Assembly (NCBI RefSeq): GCF_037975245.1
Contig: NC_092576.1
Location: 21,391,611 to 21,455,610, forward strand
Length of the DNA stretch: 64,000 nucleotides
Source of the DNA: Apostichopus japonicus
Taxonomy: Eukaryota > Echinodermata > Holothuroidea > Aspidochirotida > Stichopodidae
Reading direction: 5' to 3'
Position 1 is the first letter of the stretch, and each line of letters begins with the position of its first letter. The position numbers and the translations under genes are program-made. Of this stretch, positions 33,101 to 47,729 are shown piece by piece. The notes beneath the pieces were generated by a model. That model was not told the DNA's origin, ran no database searches, and saw only the letters and a list, made by a program, of their open reading frames with translations.

Positions 33101-34850
33101 TTGATCGGTACGGAACATTCGATTGATCGGTAAGGAACATTCGATTGATCGGTACCGCACATTCGATTGATCGGTCACGCACATTCGATTGATCAGTACG
33201 GAACATTCGTTTGATCGGTACCGCACATTCGATTGATCGGTACCGCACATTCGATTGATCGCTACGGAACATTCGATTGATCGGTACGGAACATTCGATT
33301 GATCGGTAACGCACATTCGATTGATCGGTACCGCACATTCGATTGATCCGTACCGCACATTCGATTGATCGGTACCGCACATTCGATTGATCGGTACGGA
33401 ACATTCGTTTGATCGGTACCGCACATTCGATTGATCGGTACGGAACATTCGATTGATCGGTAAGGAACATTCGATTGATCGGTACCGCACATTCGATTGA
33501 TCGGTACCGCACATTCGATTGATCGGTACCGCACATTCGATTGATCGGTACCGCACATTCGATTGATCGGTACTGCACATTCGATTGATCGGTACCGCAC
33601 ATTCGATTGATCGGTACTGCACATTCGATTGATCGGTACCGCACATTCGATTGATCGGTACCGCACATTCGATTGATCCGTACGGCACATTCGATTGATC
33701 GGTCACGCACATTCTCTTGATCGGTACGGAACATTCGTTTGATCGGTACCGCACATTCGATTGATCGGTACGGAACATTCGATTGATCGGTAAGGAACAT
33801 TCGATTGATCGGTACCGCACATTCGATTGATCGGTACCGCACATTCGATTGATCGGAACCGCACATTCGATTGATCCGTACCGCACATTCGATTGATCGG
33901 TACCGCACATTCGATTGATCGGTACGGAACATTCGATTGATCGGTACCGCACATTCGATTGATCGGTACCGCACATTCGATTGATCGGTACGGAACAATC
34001 GATTGATCGGTACCGCACATTCGATTGATCCGTACCGCACATTCGATTGATCGGTCACGCACATTCGATTGATCGGTACGGAACGTTCGTTTGATCGGTA
34101 CCGCACATTCGATTGAACGGTACGGAACATTCGATTGATCGGTAAGGAACATTCGATTGATCGGTAAAGCACATTCGATTGATCGGTACTGCACATTCGA
34201 TTGATCGGTACCGCACATTCGATTGATCGGTACCGCACATTCGATTGATCGGTACCGCACATTCGATTGATCGGTCACGCACATTCGATTGATCGGTACG
34301 GAACATTCGTTTGATCGGTACCGCACATTCGATTGATCGGTACCGCACATTCGATTGATCGCTACGGAACATTCGATTGATCGGTACGGAACATTCGATT
34401 GATCGGTACCGCACATTCGATTGATCGGTACCGCACATTCGATTGATCGGTACGGAACATTCTATTGATCGGTACCGCACATTCGATTGATCCGTACCGC
34501 ACATTCGATTGATCGGTCACGCACATTCGATTGATCGGTACGGAACATTCGTTTGATCGGTACCGCACATTCGATTGATCGGTACGGAACATTCGATTGA
34601 TCGGTAAGGAACATTCGATTGATCGGTACCGCACATTCGATTGATCGGTCACGCACATTCGATTGATCAGTACGGAACATTCGTTTGATCGGTACCGCAC
34701 ATTCGATTGATCGGTACCGCACATTCGATTGATCGCTACGGAACATTCGATTGATCGGTACGGAACATTCGATTGATCGGTAACGCACATTCGATTGATC
34801 GGTACCGCACATTCGATTGATCCGTACCGCACATTCGATTGATCGGTCAC
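27138..34850 (+). repeat. Five related 1.45-1.80-kb higher-order units
   Basis: The rare variant GATCGCTACGG occurs in pairs exactly 374 bp (17 units) apart: 28,047/28,421, 29,499/29,873, 31,083/31,457, 32,887/33,261 and 34,361/34,735 (position of the GCTA). Spacing between pairs is 1,452, 1,584, 1,804 and 1,474 bp, that is 66, 72, 82 and 67 units. Blocks 27,138-28,557 and 28,590-30,009 match at offset 1,452. Other markers travel with them, for example CATTCAATTG at about 27,243, 28,695 and 31,931. The integer unit counts show growth by in-register exchange. Confidence 0.8.
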
Positions 34851-36839
34851 GCACAATCGATTGATCGGTACGGAACATTCGTTTGATCGGTACCGCACAT
34901 TCGATTGATCGGTACGGAACATTCGATTGATCGGTAAGGAACATTCGATTGATCGGTACCGCACATTCGATTGATCGGTACCGCACATTCGATTGATCGG
35001 TACGGAACATTCGATTGATCGGTACCGCACATTCGATTGATCGGTACCGCACATTCGATTGATCGGTACCGCACATTCGATTGATCGGTACCGCACATTC
35101 GATTGATCGGTACCGCACATTCGATTGATCGGTACCGCACATTCGATTGATCCGTACCGCACATTCGATTGATCGGTCACGCACATTCTCTTGATCGGTA
35201 CGGAACATTCGTTTGATCGGTACCGCACATTCGATTGATCGGTACGGAACATTCGATTGATCGGTAAGGAACATTCGATTGATCGGTACCGCACATTCGA
35301 TTGATCGGTACCGCACATTCGATTGATCGGAACCGCACATTCGATTGATCGGTAACGCATATTCGATTGATCGGTACGGAACATTCGATTGATCGGTACC
35401 GCACATTCGATTGATCGGTACGGCACATTCGATTGATCGGTACCGCACATTCGATTGATCGGTACGGAACATTCGATTGAGCGGTACCGCACATTCGATT
35501 GATCGGTACCGCACATTCGATTGATCGGTACCGCACATTCGATTGATCCGTACCGCACATTCGATTGATCGGTACCGCACATTCGATTGATCGGTACTGC
35601 ACATTCGATTGATCGGTACCGCACATTCGATTGATCGGTACCGCACATTCGATTGATCGGTACCGCACATTCGATTGATCGGAACGGAACATTCGATTGA
35701 TCGGTACCGCACATTCGATTGATCGGTACCGCACATTCGATTGATCGGAACGGAACATTCGATTGATCGGTACCGCACATTCGATTGATCGGTACCGCAC
35801 ATTCGATTGATCCGTACCGCACATTCGATTGATCGGTCACGCACATTCTCTTGATCGGTACGGAACATTCGTTTGATCGGTACCGCACATTCGATTGATC
35901 GGTACGGAACATTCGATTGATCGGTAAGGAACATTCGATTGATCGGTACCGCACATTCGATTGATCGGTACCGCACATTCGATTGATCGGAACCGCACAT
36001 TCGATTGATCGGTAACGCATATTCGATTGATCGGTACGGAACATTCGATTGATCGGTACCGCACATTCGATTGATCGGTACGGAACATTCGATTGATCGG
36101 TACCGCACATTCGATTGATCCGTACCGCACATTCGATTGAGCGGTACCGCACATTCGATTGATCGGTCACGCACATTCGATTGATCGGTACGGAACATTC
36201 GGTACCGCACATTCGATTGATCGGTACGGAACATTCGATTGATCGGTACGGAACATTCGATTGATCGGTCACGCACATTCGATTGATCGGTACGGAACAT
36301 TCGTTTGATCGGTACCGCACATTCGATTGATCGGTAAGGAACATTCGATTGATCGGTACCGCACATTCGATTGATCGGTACCGCACAATCGAATGATCGG
36401 TACCGCACATTCGATTGATCGGTACGGAACATTCGATTGATCGGTACCGCACATTCGATTGATCGGTACCGCACATTCGATTGATCGGTACCGCACATTC
36501 GATTGATCGGTACCGCACATTCGATTGATCGGTACCGCACATTTGATTGATCGGTAAGCACATTCGATTGATCGGTACTGCACATTCGATTGATCGGAAC
36601 CGAACATTCGATTGATCGGTACCGCACATTCGATTGATCGGTACCGCACATTCGATTGATCGGAACGGAACATTCGATTGATCGGTACCGCACATTCGAT
36701 TGATCGGTACCGCACATTCGATTGATCGATACTGCACATTCGATTGATCGGTACGGAACATTCGATTGATCGGTACCGCACATTCGATTGATCGGTACTG
36801 CACATTCGATTGATCGGTACCGCACATTCGATTGATCCG

Positions 36840-39800
36840 TACCGCACATTCGATTGATCGGTACCGCACATTCGATTGATCGGTACGGAACATTCGATTG
36901 ATCGGTACCGCACATTCGATTGATCGGTACCGCACATTCGATTGATCGGTACTGGACATTCGATTGATCGGTAAGCACATTCGATTGATCGGTACTGCAC
37001 ATTCGATTGATCGGTACCGAACATTCGATTGATCGGTACCGCACATTCGATTGATCGGTACCGCACATTCGATTGATCGGAACGGAACATTCGATTGATC
37101 GGTACCGCACATTCGATTGATCGGTACCGCACATTCGATTGATCGATACTGCACATTCGATTGATCGGTACGGAACATTCGATTGATCGGTACCGCACAT
37201 TCGATTGATCGGTACTGCACATTCGATTGATCGGTACCGCACATTCGATTGATCCGTACCGCACATTCGATTGATCGGTACCGCACATTCGATTGATCGG
37301 TACGGAACATTCGATTGATCGGTACCGCACATTCGATTGATCGGTACCGCACATTCGATTGATCGGAACGGAACATTCGATTGATCGGTACCGCACATTC
37401 GATTGATCGGTACCGCACATTCGATTGATCGGTACCGCACATTCGATTGATCGATACCGCACATTCGATTGATCGGTACGGACATTCGATTGATCGGTAC
37501 CGCACATTCGATTGATCGGTACCGCACATTCGATTGATCGGTACCGCACATTCCATTCATCCGTACCGCACATTCGATTGATCGGTACCGCACATTCGAT
37601 TGATCGGAACGGAACATTCGATTGATCGGTACCGCACATTCGATTGATCCGTACCGCACATTCGATTGATCGGTCACGCACATTCGATTGATCGGTACGG
37701 AACATTCGTTTGATCGGTACCGCACATTCGATTGATCGGTACGGAACATTCGATTGATCGGTAAGGAACATTCGATTGATCGGTACTGCACATTCGATTG
37801 ATCGGTACCGCACATTCGATTGATCGGTACCGCACATTCGATTGATCGGTACCGCACATTCGATTGATCGGTACCGCACATTCGATTGATCGGTACGGAA
37901 TATTCGTTTGATCGGTACCGCACATTCGTTTGATCGGTACCGCACATTCGATTGATCGGTACGGCACATTCTATTGATCGGTACTGCACATTCGATTGAT
38001 CGGTACCGAACATTCGATTGATCGGTACTGCACATTCGATTGATCGGTACCGCACATTCGATTGATCGGAACGGAACATTCGATTGATCGGTACCGCACA
38101 TTCGATTGATCGGAACCGCACATTCGATTGATCGGTACCGCACATTCGATTGATCGGTACCGCACATTCGATTGATCGGTACCGCACATTCGATTGATCG
38201 GTACTGCACATTCGATTGATCGGTACCGCACATTCGATTGATCGGTACCGCACATTTGATTGATCGGTAAGCACATTCGATTGATCGGTACTGCACATTC
38301 GATTGATCGGTACCGAACATTCGATTGATCGGTACCGCACATTCGATTGATCGGTACCGCACATTCGATTGATCGGAACGGAACATTCGATTGATCGGTA
38401 CCGCACATTCGATTGATCGGTACCGCACATTCGATTGATCGATACTGCACATTCGATTGATCGGTACGGAACATTCGATTGATCGGTACCGCACATTCGA
38501 TTGATCGGTACCGCACATTCGATTGATCGGTACCGCCCATTCGATTGATCCGTACCGCACATTCGATTGATCGGTACCGCACATTCGATTGATCGGTACG
38601 GAACATTCGATTGATCGGTACCGCACATTCGATTGATCGGTACCGCACATTCGATTGATCGGTACTGGACATTCGATTGATCGGTACCGAACATTCGATT
38701 GATCGGTACCGCACATTCGATTGATCGGTACCGCACATTCGATTGATCGGAACGGAACATTCGATTGATCGGTACCGCACATTCGATTGATCGGTACCGC
38801 ACATTCGATTGATCGGTACCGCACATTCGATTGATCGATACCGCACATTCGATTGATCGGTACGGACATTCGATTGATCGGTACCGCACATTCGATTGAT
38901 CGGTACCGCACATTCGATTGATCGGTACCGCACATTCCATTCATCCGAACCGCACATTCGATTGATCGGTACCGCACATTCGATTGATCGGAACGGAACA
39001 TTCGATTGATCGGTACCGCACATTCGATTGATCCGTACCGCACATTCGATTGATCGGTCACGCACATTCGATTGATCGGTACGGAACATTCGTTTGATCG
39101 GTACCGCACATTCGATTGATCGGTACGGAACATTCGATTGATCGGTAAGGAACATTCGATTGATCGGTACTGCACATTCGATTGATCGGTACCGCACATT
39201 CGATTGATCGGTACCGCACATTCGATTGATCGGTACCGCACATTCGATTGATCGGTACGGAATATTCGTTTGATCGGTACCGCACATTCGTTTGATCGGT
39301 ACCGCACATTCGATTGATCGGTACGGCACATTCTATTGATCGGTACTGCACATTCGATTGATCGGTACCGAACATTCGATTGATCGGTACTGCACCTTTG
39401 ATTGATCGGTACCGCACATTCGATTGATCGGAACGGAACATTCGATTGATCGGTAAGGAACATTCGATTGATCGGTACCGCACATTCGATTGATCGGTAC
39501 CGCACATTCGATTGATCGGAACCGCACATTCGATTGATCGGTAACAGATATTCTATTGATCGGTACGGAACATTCGATTGATCGGTACCGCACATTCGAT
39601 TAATCGGTACGGAACATTCGATTGATCGGTACCGCACATTCGATTGATCCGTACCGCACATTCGATTGAGCGGTACCGCACATTCGATTGATCCGTACCG
39701 CACATTCGATTGATCGGTACCGCACATTCGATTGATCGGTACGGAACATTCGATTGATCGGTACCGCACATTCGATTGATCGGAACGGAACATTCGATTG

Positions 39801-40530
39801 ATCGGTACCGCACATTCGATTGATCGGTACCGCACATTCGATTGATCGGTACCGCACATTCGATTGATCGATACTGCACATTCGATTGATCGGTACGGAC
39901 ATTTGATTGATCGGTACCGCACATTCGATTGATCGGTACGGAACATTCGTTTGATCGGTACCGCACATTCGATTGATCGGTACGGAACATTCGATTGATC
40001 GGTAAGGAACATTCGATTGATCGGTACCGCACATTCGATTGATCGGTACCGCACAATCGAATGATCGGTACCGCACATTCGATTGATCGGTACGGAACAT
40101 TCGATTGATCGGTACCGCACATTCGATTGATCGGTACCGCACATTCGATTGATCGGTACCGCACATTCGATTGATCCGTACCGCACATTCGATTGATCGG
40201 TACCGCACATTCGATTGATCGGTACGGAACATTCGATTGATCGGTACCGCACATTTGATTGATCGGTACCGCACATTCGATTGATCGGTACTGCACATTC
40301 GATTGATCTGTACCGAACATTCGATTGATCGGTACCGCACATTCGATTGATCGGTACCGCACATTCGATTGATCGGAACGGAACATTCGATTGATCGGTA
40401 CCGCACATTCGATTGATCCGTACCGCACATTCGATTGATCGGTCACGCACATTCGATTGATCGGTACGGAACATTCGTTTGATCGGTACCGCACATTCGA
40501 TTGATCGGTACGGAACATTCGATTGATCGG
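36840..40530 (+). repeat. 3,691-bp tandem duplication, copy A
   Basis: Copy A of an exactly abutting pair. Rare variants recur at an offset of 3,691 bp: TACTGGACATT at 36,952 and 40,643, CATTCATCCG at about 37,553 and 41,244, and again at about 38,937 and 42,628. On the left the match breaks between GATCCGT before 36,840 and GATCGGT before 40,531. On the right it breaks at GGTACCGC (40,531) versus GGAACCGC (44,222). The only difference I found is 38,537 C versus 42,228 A. The offset is not a multiple of 22 because shortened units lie inside the block. Confidence 0.88.
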
Positions 40531-43500
40531 TACCGCACATTCGATTGATCGGTACCGCACATTCGATTGATCGGTACGGAACATTCGATTGATCGGTACC
40601 GCACATTCGATTGATCGGTACCGCACATTCGATTGATCGGTACTGGACATTCGATTGATCGGTAAGCACATTCGATTGATCGGTACTGCACATTCGATTG
40701 ATCGGTACCGAACATTCGATTGATCGGTACCGCACATTCGATTGATCGGTACCGCACATTCGATTGATCGGAACGGAACATTCGATTGATCGGTACCGCA
40801 CATTCGATTGATCGGTACCGCACATTCGATTGATCGATACTGCACATTCGATTGATCGGTACGGAACATTCGATTGATCGGTACCGCACATTCGATTGAT
40901 CGGTACTGCACATTCGATTGATCGGTACCGCACATTCGATTGATCCGTACCGCACATTCGATTGATCGGTACCGCACATTCGATTGATCGGTACGGAACA
41001 TTCGATTGATCGGTACCGCACATTCGATTGATCGGTACCGCACATTCGATTGATCGGAACGGAACATTCGATTGATCGGTACCGCACATTCGATTGATCG
41101 GTACCGCACATTCGATTGATCGGTACCGCACATTCGATTGATCGATACCGCACATTCGATTGATCGGTACGGACATTCGATTGATCGGTACCGCACATTC
41201 GATTGATCGGTACCGCACATTCGATTGATCGGTACCGCACATTCCATTCATCCGTACCGCACATTCGATTGATCGGTACCGCACATTCGATTGATCGGAA
41301 CGGAACATTCGATTGATCGGTACCGCACATTCGATTGATCCGTACCGCACATTCGATTGATCGGTCACGCACATTCGATTGATCGGTACGGAACATTCGT
41401 TTGATCGGTACCGCACATTCGATTGATCGGTACGGAACATTCGATTGATCGGTAAGGAACATTCGATTGATCGGTACTGCACATTCGATTGATCGGTACC
41501 GCACATTCGATTGATCGGTACCGCACATTCGATTGATCGGTACCGCACATTCGATTGATCGGTACCGCACATTCGATTGATCGGTACGGAATATTCGTTT
41601 GATCGGTACCGCACATTCGTTTGATCGGTACCGCACATTCGATTGATCGGTACGGCACATTCTATTGATCGGTACTGCACATTCGATTGATCGGTACCGA
41701 ACATTCGATTGATCGGTACTGCACATTCGATTGATCGGTACCGCACATTCGATTGATCGGAACGGAACATTCGATTGATCGGTACCGCACATTCGATTGA
41801 TCGGAACCGCACATTCGATTGATCGGTACCGCACATTCGATTGATCGGTACCGCACATTCGATTGATCGGTACCGCACATTCGATTGATCGGTACTGCAC
41901 ATTCGATTGATCGGTACCGCACATTCGATTGATCGGTACCGCACATTTGATTGATCGGTAAGCACATTCGATTGATCGGTACTGCACATTCGATTGATCG
42001 GTACCGAACATTCGATTGATCGGTACCGCACATTCGATTGATCGGTACCGCACATTCGATTGATCGGAACGGAACATTCGATTGATCGGTACCGCACATT
42101 CGATTGATCGGTACCGCACATTCGATTGATCGATACTGCACATTCGATTGATCGGTACGGAACATTCGATTGATCGGTACCGCACATTCGATTGATCGGT
42201 ACCGCACATTCGATTGATCGGTACCGCACATTCGATTGATCCGTACCGCACATTCGATTGATCGGTACCGCACATTCGATTGATCGGTACGGAACATTCG
42301 ATTGATCGGTACCGCACATTCGATTGATCGGTACCGCACATTCGATTGATCGGTACTGGACATTCGATTGATCGGTACCGAACATTCGATTGATCGGTAC
42401 CGCACATTCGATTGATCGGTACCGCACATTCGATTGATCGGAACGGAACATTCGATTGATCGGTACCGCACATTCGATTGATCGGTACCGCACATTCGAT
42501 TGATCGGTACCGCACATTCGATTGATCGATACCGCACATTCGATTGATCGGTACGGACATTCGATTGATCGGTACCGCACATTCGATTGATCGGTACCGC
42601 ACATTCGATTGATCGGTACCGCACATTCCATTCATCCGAACCGCACATTCGATTGATCGGTACCGCACATTCGATTGATCGGAACGGAACATTCGATTGA
42701 TCGGTACCGCACATTCGATTGATCCGTACCGCACATTCGATTGATCGGTCACGCACATTCGATTGATCGGTACGGAACATTCGTTTGATCGGTACCGCAC
42801 ATTCGATTGATCGGTACGGAACATTCGATTGATCGGTAAGGAACATTCGATTGATCGGTACTGCACATTCGATTGATCGGTACCGCACATTCGATTGATC
42901 GGTACCGCACATTCGATTGATCGGTACCGCACATTCGATTGATCGGTACGGAATATTCGTTTGATCGGTACCGCACATTCGTTTGATCGGTACCGCACAT
43001 TCGATTGATCGGTACGGCACATTCTATTGATCGGTACTGCACATTCGATTGATCGGTACCGAACATTCGATTGATCGGTACTGCACCTTTGATTGATCGG
43101 TACCGCACATTCGATTGATCGGAACGGAACATTCGATTGATCGGTAAGGAACATTCGATTGATCGGTACCGCACATTCGATTGATCGGTACCGCACATTC
43201 GATTGATCGGAACCGCACATTCGATTGATCGGTAACAGATATTCTATTGATCGGTACGGAACATTCGATTGATCGGTACCGCACATTCGATTAATCGGTA
43301 CGGAACATTCGATTGATCGGTACCGCACATTCGATTGATCCGTACCGCACATTCGATTGAGCGGTACCGCACATTCGATTGATCCGTACCGCACATTCGA
43401 TTGATCGGTACCGCACATTCGATTGATCGGTACGGAACATTCGATTGATCGGTACCGCACATTCGATTGATCGGAACGGAACATTCGATTGATCGGTACC

Positions 43501-44221
43501 GCACATTCGATTGATCGGTACCGCACATTCGATTGATCGGTACCGCACATTCGATTGATCGATACTGCACATTCGATTGATCGGTACGGACATTTGATTG
43601 ATCGGTACCGCACATTCGATTGATCGGTACGGAACATTCGTTTGATCGGTACCGCACATTCGATTGATCGGTACGGAACATTCGATTGATCGGTAAGGAA
43701 CATTCGATTGATCGGTACCGCACATTCGATTGATCGGTACCGCACAATCGAATGATCGGTACCGCACATTCGATTGATCGGTACGGAACATTCGATTGAT
43801 CGGTACCGCACATTCGATTGATCGGTACCGCACATTCGATTGATCGGTACCGCACATTCGATTGATCCGTACCGCACATTCGATTGATCGGTACCGCACA
43901 TTCGATTGATCGGTACGGAACATTCGATTGATCGGTACCGCACATTTGATTGATCGGTACCGCACATTCGATTGATCGGTACTGCACATTCGATTGATCT
44001 GTACCGAACATTCGATTGATCGGTACCGCACATTCGATTGATCGGTACCGCACATTCGATTGATCGGAACGGAACATTCGATTGATCGGTACCGCACATT
44101 CGATTGATCCGTACCGCACATTCGATTGATCGGTCACGCACATTCGATTGATCGGTACGGAACATTCGTTTGATCGGTACCGCACATTCGATTGATCGGT
44201 ACGGAACATTCGATTGATCGG
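40531..44221 (+). repeat. 3,691-bp tandem duplication, copy B
   Basis: Second copy of the block 36,840-40,530, directly adjacent and almost identical. Translated frames of 276 residues (39,600-40,430 and 43,291-44,121) are identical, and frames of 452 residues (37,971-39,329 and 41,662-43,020) differ at one residue through the single base change at 38,537/42,228. This is either the most recent large duplication in the array or a collapsed or expanded assembly region. Confidence 0.88.
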
Positions 44222-47200
44222 AACCGCACATTCGATTGATCGGAACGGAACATTCGATTGATCGGTACCGCACATTCGATTGATCGGTACCGCACATTCG
44301 ATTGATCGGTACCGCACATTCGATTGATCGGAACGGAACATTCGATTGATCGGTACCGCACATTCGATTGATCGGTACCGCACATTCGATTGATCGGTAC
44401 CGCACATTCGATTGATCGGTACCGCACATTCGATTGATCGGTACGGAACATTCGTTTGATCGGTACCGCACATTCGTTTGATCGGTACCGCACATTCGAT
44501 TGATCGGTACGGCACATTCGATTGATCGGTACTGCACATTCGATTGATCGGTACCGAACATTCGATTGATCGGTACTGCAGATTCGATTGATCGGTACCG
44601 CACATTCGATTGATCGGAACGGAACATTCGATTGATCGGTACCGCACATTCGATTGATCGGAACGGAACATTCGATTGATCGGTACCGCACATTCGATTG
44701 ATCGGTACCGCACATTCGATTGATCGGTACCGCACATTCGATTGATCGGTACCGCACATTCGATTGATCGGTCACGCACATTCGCTTGATCGGTACGGAA
44801 CATTCGTTTGATCGGTACCGCACATTCGATTGATCGGTACGGAACATTCGATTGATCGGTAAGGAACATTCGATTGATCGGTACTGCACATTCGATTGAT
44901 CGGTACCGCACATTCGATTGATCGGAACCGCACATTCGATTGATCGGTAACGCACATTCGATTGATCGGTACGGAACATTCGATTGATCGGTACCGCACA
45001 TTCGATTAGTCGGTACGGAACATTCGATTGATCGGTACCGCACATTCGATTGATCCGTACCGCACATTCGATTGATAGGTACCGCACATTCGATTGATCG
45101 GTAACGCACATTCGATTGATCGGTACGGAACATTCGGTACTGCACATTCGATTGATCCGTACCGCACATTCGATTGATCGGTCACGCACATTCGATTGAT
45201 CGGTACGGAACGTTCGTTTGATCGGTACCGCACATTCGATTGAACGGTACGGAACATTCGATTGATCGGTACCGCACATTCGATTGATCGGTACCGCACA
45301 TTCGATTGATCGGTCACGCACATTCGATTGATCGGTACCGCACATTCGATTGATCGGTACCGCACATTCGATTGATCGGTACCGCACATTCGATTGATCG
45401 GTCACGCACATTCGATTGATCGGTACGGAACATTCGTTTGATCGGTACCGCACATTCGATTGATCGGTACCGCACATTCGATTGATCGGTACGGAACATT
45501 CGATTGATCGGTACGGAACATTCGATTGATCGGTACCGCACATTCGATTGATCGGTACCGCACATTCGATTGATCGGTACGGAACATTCGATTGATCGGT
45601 ACCGCACATTCGATTGATCCGTACCGCACATTCGATTGATCGGTCACGCACATTCGATTGATCGGTACGGAACATTCGATTGATCGGTACGGAACATTCG
45701 ATTGATCGGTAAGGAACATTCGATTGATCGGTACCGCACATTCGATTGATCGGTCACGCACATTCGATTGATCGGTACGGAACGTTCGTTTGATCGGTAC
45801 CGCACATTCGATTGAACGGTACGGAACATTCGATTGATCGGTAAGGAACATTCGATTGATCGGTACCGCACATTCGATTGATCGGTACTGCACATTCGAT
45901 TGATCGGTACCGCACATTCGATTGATCGGTACCGCACATTCGATTGATCGGTACCGCACATTCGATTGATCGGTCACGCACATTCGATTGATCGGTACGG
46001 AACATTCGTTTGATCGGTACAGCACATTCGATTGATCGGTACCGCACATTCGATTGATCGGTACGGAACATTCGATTGATCGGTACGGAACATTCGATTG
46101 ATCGGTACCGCACATTCGATTGATCGGTACCGCACATTCGATTGATCGGTACGGAACATTCGATTGATCGGTACCGCACATTCGATTTATCCGTACCGCA
46201 CATTTGATTGATCGGTCACGCACATTCGATTGATCGGTACCGCACATTCGATTGATCGGTACCGCACATTCGATTGATCGGTACGGAACATTCGATTGAT
46301 CGGTACCGCACATTCGATTGATCGGTACTGCACATTCGATTGATCGGTACCGCACATTCGATTGATCCGTACCGCACATTCGATTGATCGGTACCGCACA
46401 TTCGATTGATCGGTACGGAACATTCGATTGATCGGTACCGCACATTCGATTGATCGGTACCGCACATTCGATTGATCGGTACTGCACATTCGATTGATCG
46501 GTACCGAACATTCGATTGATCGGTACCGCACATTCGATTGATCGGTACCGCACATTCGATTGATCGGAACGGAACATTCGATTGATCGGTACCGCACATT
46601 CGATTGATCGGTACCGCACATTCGAAATATCGGTACCGCACATTCGATTGATCGATACTGCACATTCGATTGATCGGTACGGACATTCGATTGATCGGTA
46701 CCGCAAATTCGATTGATCGGTACCGCACATTCGATTGATCGGTACCGCACATTCCATTGATCCGTACCGCACATTCGATTGATCGGTACCGCACATTCGA
46801 TTGATCGGAACGGAACATTCGATTGATCGGTACCGCACATTCGATTGATCCGTACCGCACATTCGATTGATCGGTCACGCACATTCGATTGATCGGTACG
46901 GAACATTCGTTTGATCGGTACCGCACATTCGATTGATCGGTACGGAACATTCGATTGATCGGTAAGGAACATTCGATTGATCGGTACGGAATATTCGTTT
47001 GATCGGTACCGCACATTCGTTTAATCGGTACCGCACATTCGATTGATCGGTACGGCACATTCGATTGATCGGTACTGCACATTCGATTGATCGGTCACGC
47101 ACATTCGATTGATCGGTACGGAACATTCGTTTGATCGGTACCGCACATTCGATTGATCGGTACGGAACATTCGATTGATCGGTAAGGAACATTCGATTGA

Positions 47201-47691
47201 TCGGTACCGCACATTCGATTGATCGGTACCGCACATTCGATTGATCGGTACTGAACATTCGATTGATCGGTACCGCACATTCGATTGATCGGTACTGCAC
47301 ATTCGATTGATCGGTACCGCACATTCGATTGATCGGTACGGAACATTCGATTGATCGGTACCGCACATTCGATTGATCGGTACCGCACATTCGATTGATC
47401 GGTACTGCACATTCGATTGATCGGTACCGAACATTCGATTGATCGGTACCGCACATTCGATTGATCGGTACCGCACATTCGATTGATCGGAACGGAACAT
47501 TCGATTGATCGGTACCGCACATTCGATTGATCGGTACCGCACATTCGATTGATCGGTACCGCACATTCGATTGATCGATACTGCACATTCGATTGATCGG
47601 TACGGACATTCGATTGATCGGTGCCGCACATTCGATTGATCGGTACCGCACATTCGATTGATCGGTACCGCACATTCCATTGATCCGTACC

Positions 47692-47729
47692 GCACATTCG
47701 ATTGATCGGTACCGATCAATCGAATGTGC
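47692..47729. repeat. Orientation switch: perfect 38-bp palindrome
   Basis: The main array meets the inverted array here. Bases 47,692-47,710 are the exact reverse complement of 47,711-47,729, giving 19-bp arms with no spacer, centred on the KpnI-type GGTACC at 47,708-47,713. CGGTACCG is already a palindrome in every consensus unit, so the switch sits on a built-in dyad. Just beyond the right arm the first inverted unit has lost three bases (GTATCAATCG in place of GTACCGATCAATCG). Similarity continues outward because both sides are satellite, so the DNA could form a very long imperfect hairpin. Confidence 0.95.

Larger units (their letters stand above)
1..47710 (+). repeat. Main 22-bp satellite array
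   Basis: Head-to-tail copies of a 22-bp unit (clean copy at 1-22; core ATTGATCGGTACCG), about 2,170 units, with no unrelated sequence seen inside. The unit is 50 percent GC and has three CpG sites, a GATC and a GGTACC palindrome. Common variants change the end of the unit: TACCGCA to TACGGAA, TAAGGAA, TACTGCA or TAACGCA. Others are GATCGG to GATCCG, GGTACC to GGAACC, ATTCGATT to ATTCGTTT, and GGTCACGCAC, which seems confined to this array. Rare units are shorter, for example 14 bp or the form GGTTATTCG. The array continues beyond the left edge. Long open frames on the opposite strand come from the unit composition and are not annotated as genes. I do not recognise the satellite as a named family. 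Confidence 0.97.

Noticed and set aside
36269-42631. Open frame of 2,120 codons on the minus strand (and many others of 60-1,490 codons throughout the array)
   Set aside because: The unit has no stop codon in any frame on that strand, so long frames are inevitable. Frames end only at chance substitutions or odd-length monomers, all three frames are open over the same DNA, and no non-repetitive start, signal or domain exists.
1-47710. CRISPR-like regular repeat
   Set aside because: Units are contiguous with no unique spacers and no cas-like gene, and the flanks carry eukaryotic retrotransposon remnants.
47692-47729. Orientation switch as a mere assembly fold-back
   Set aside because: Not excluded, but the sequences on the two sides carry different diagnostic variants and one side has a 3-bp loss next to the palindrome, so they are not mirror copies of one molecule.
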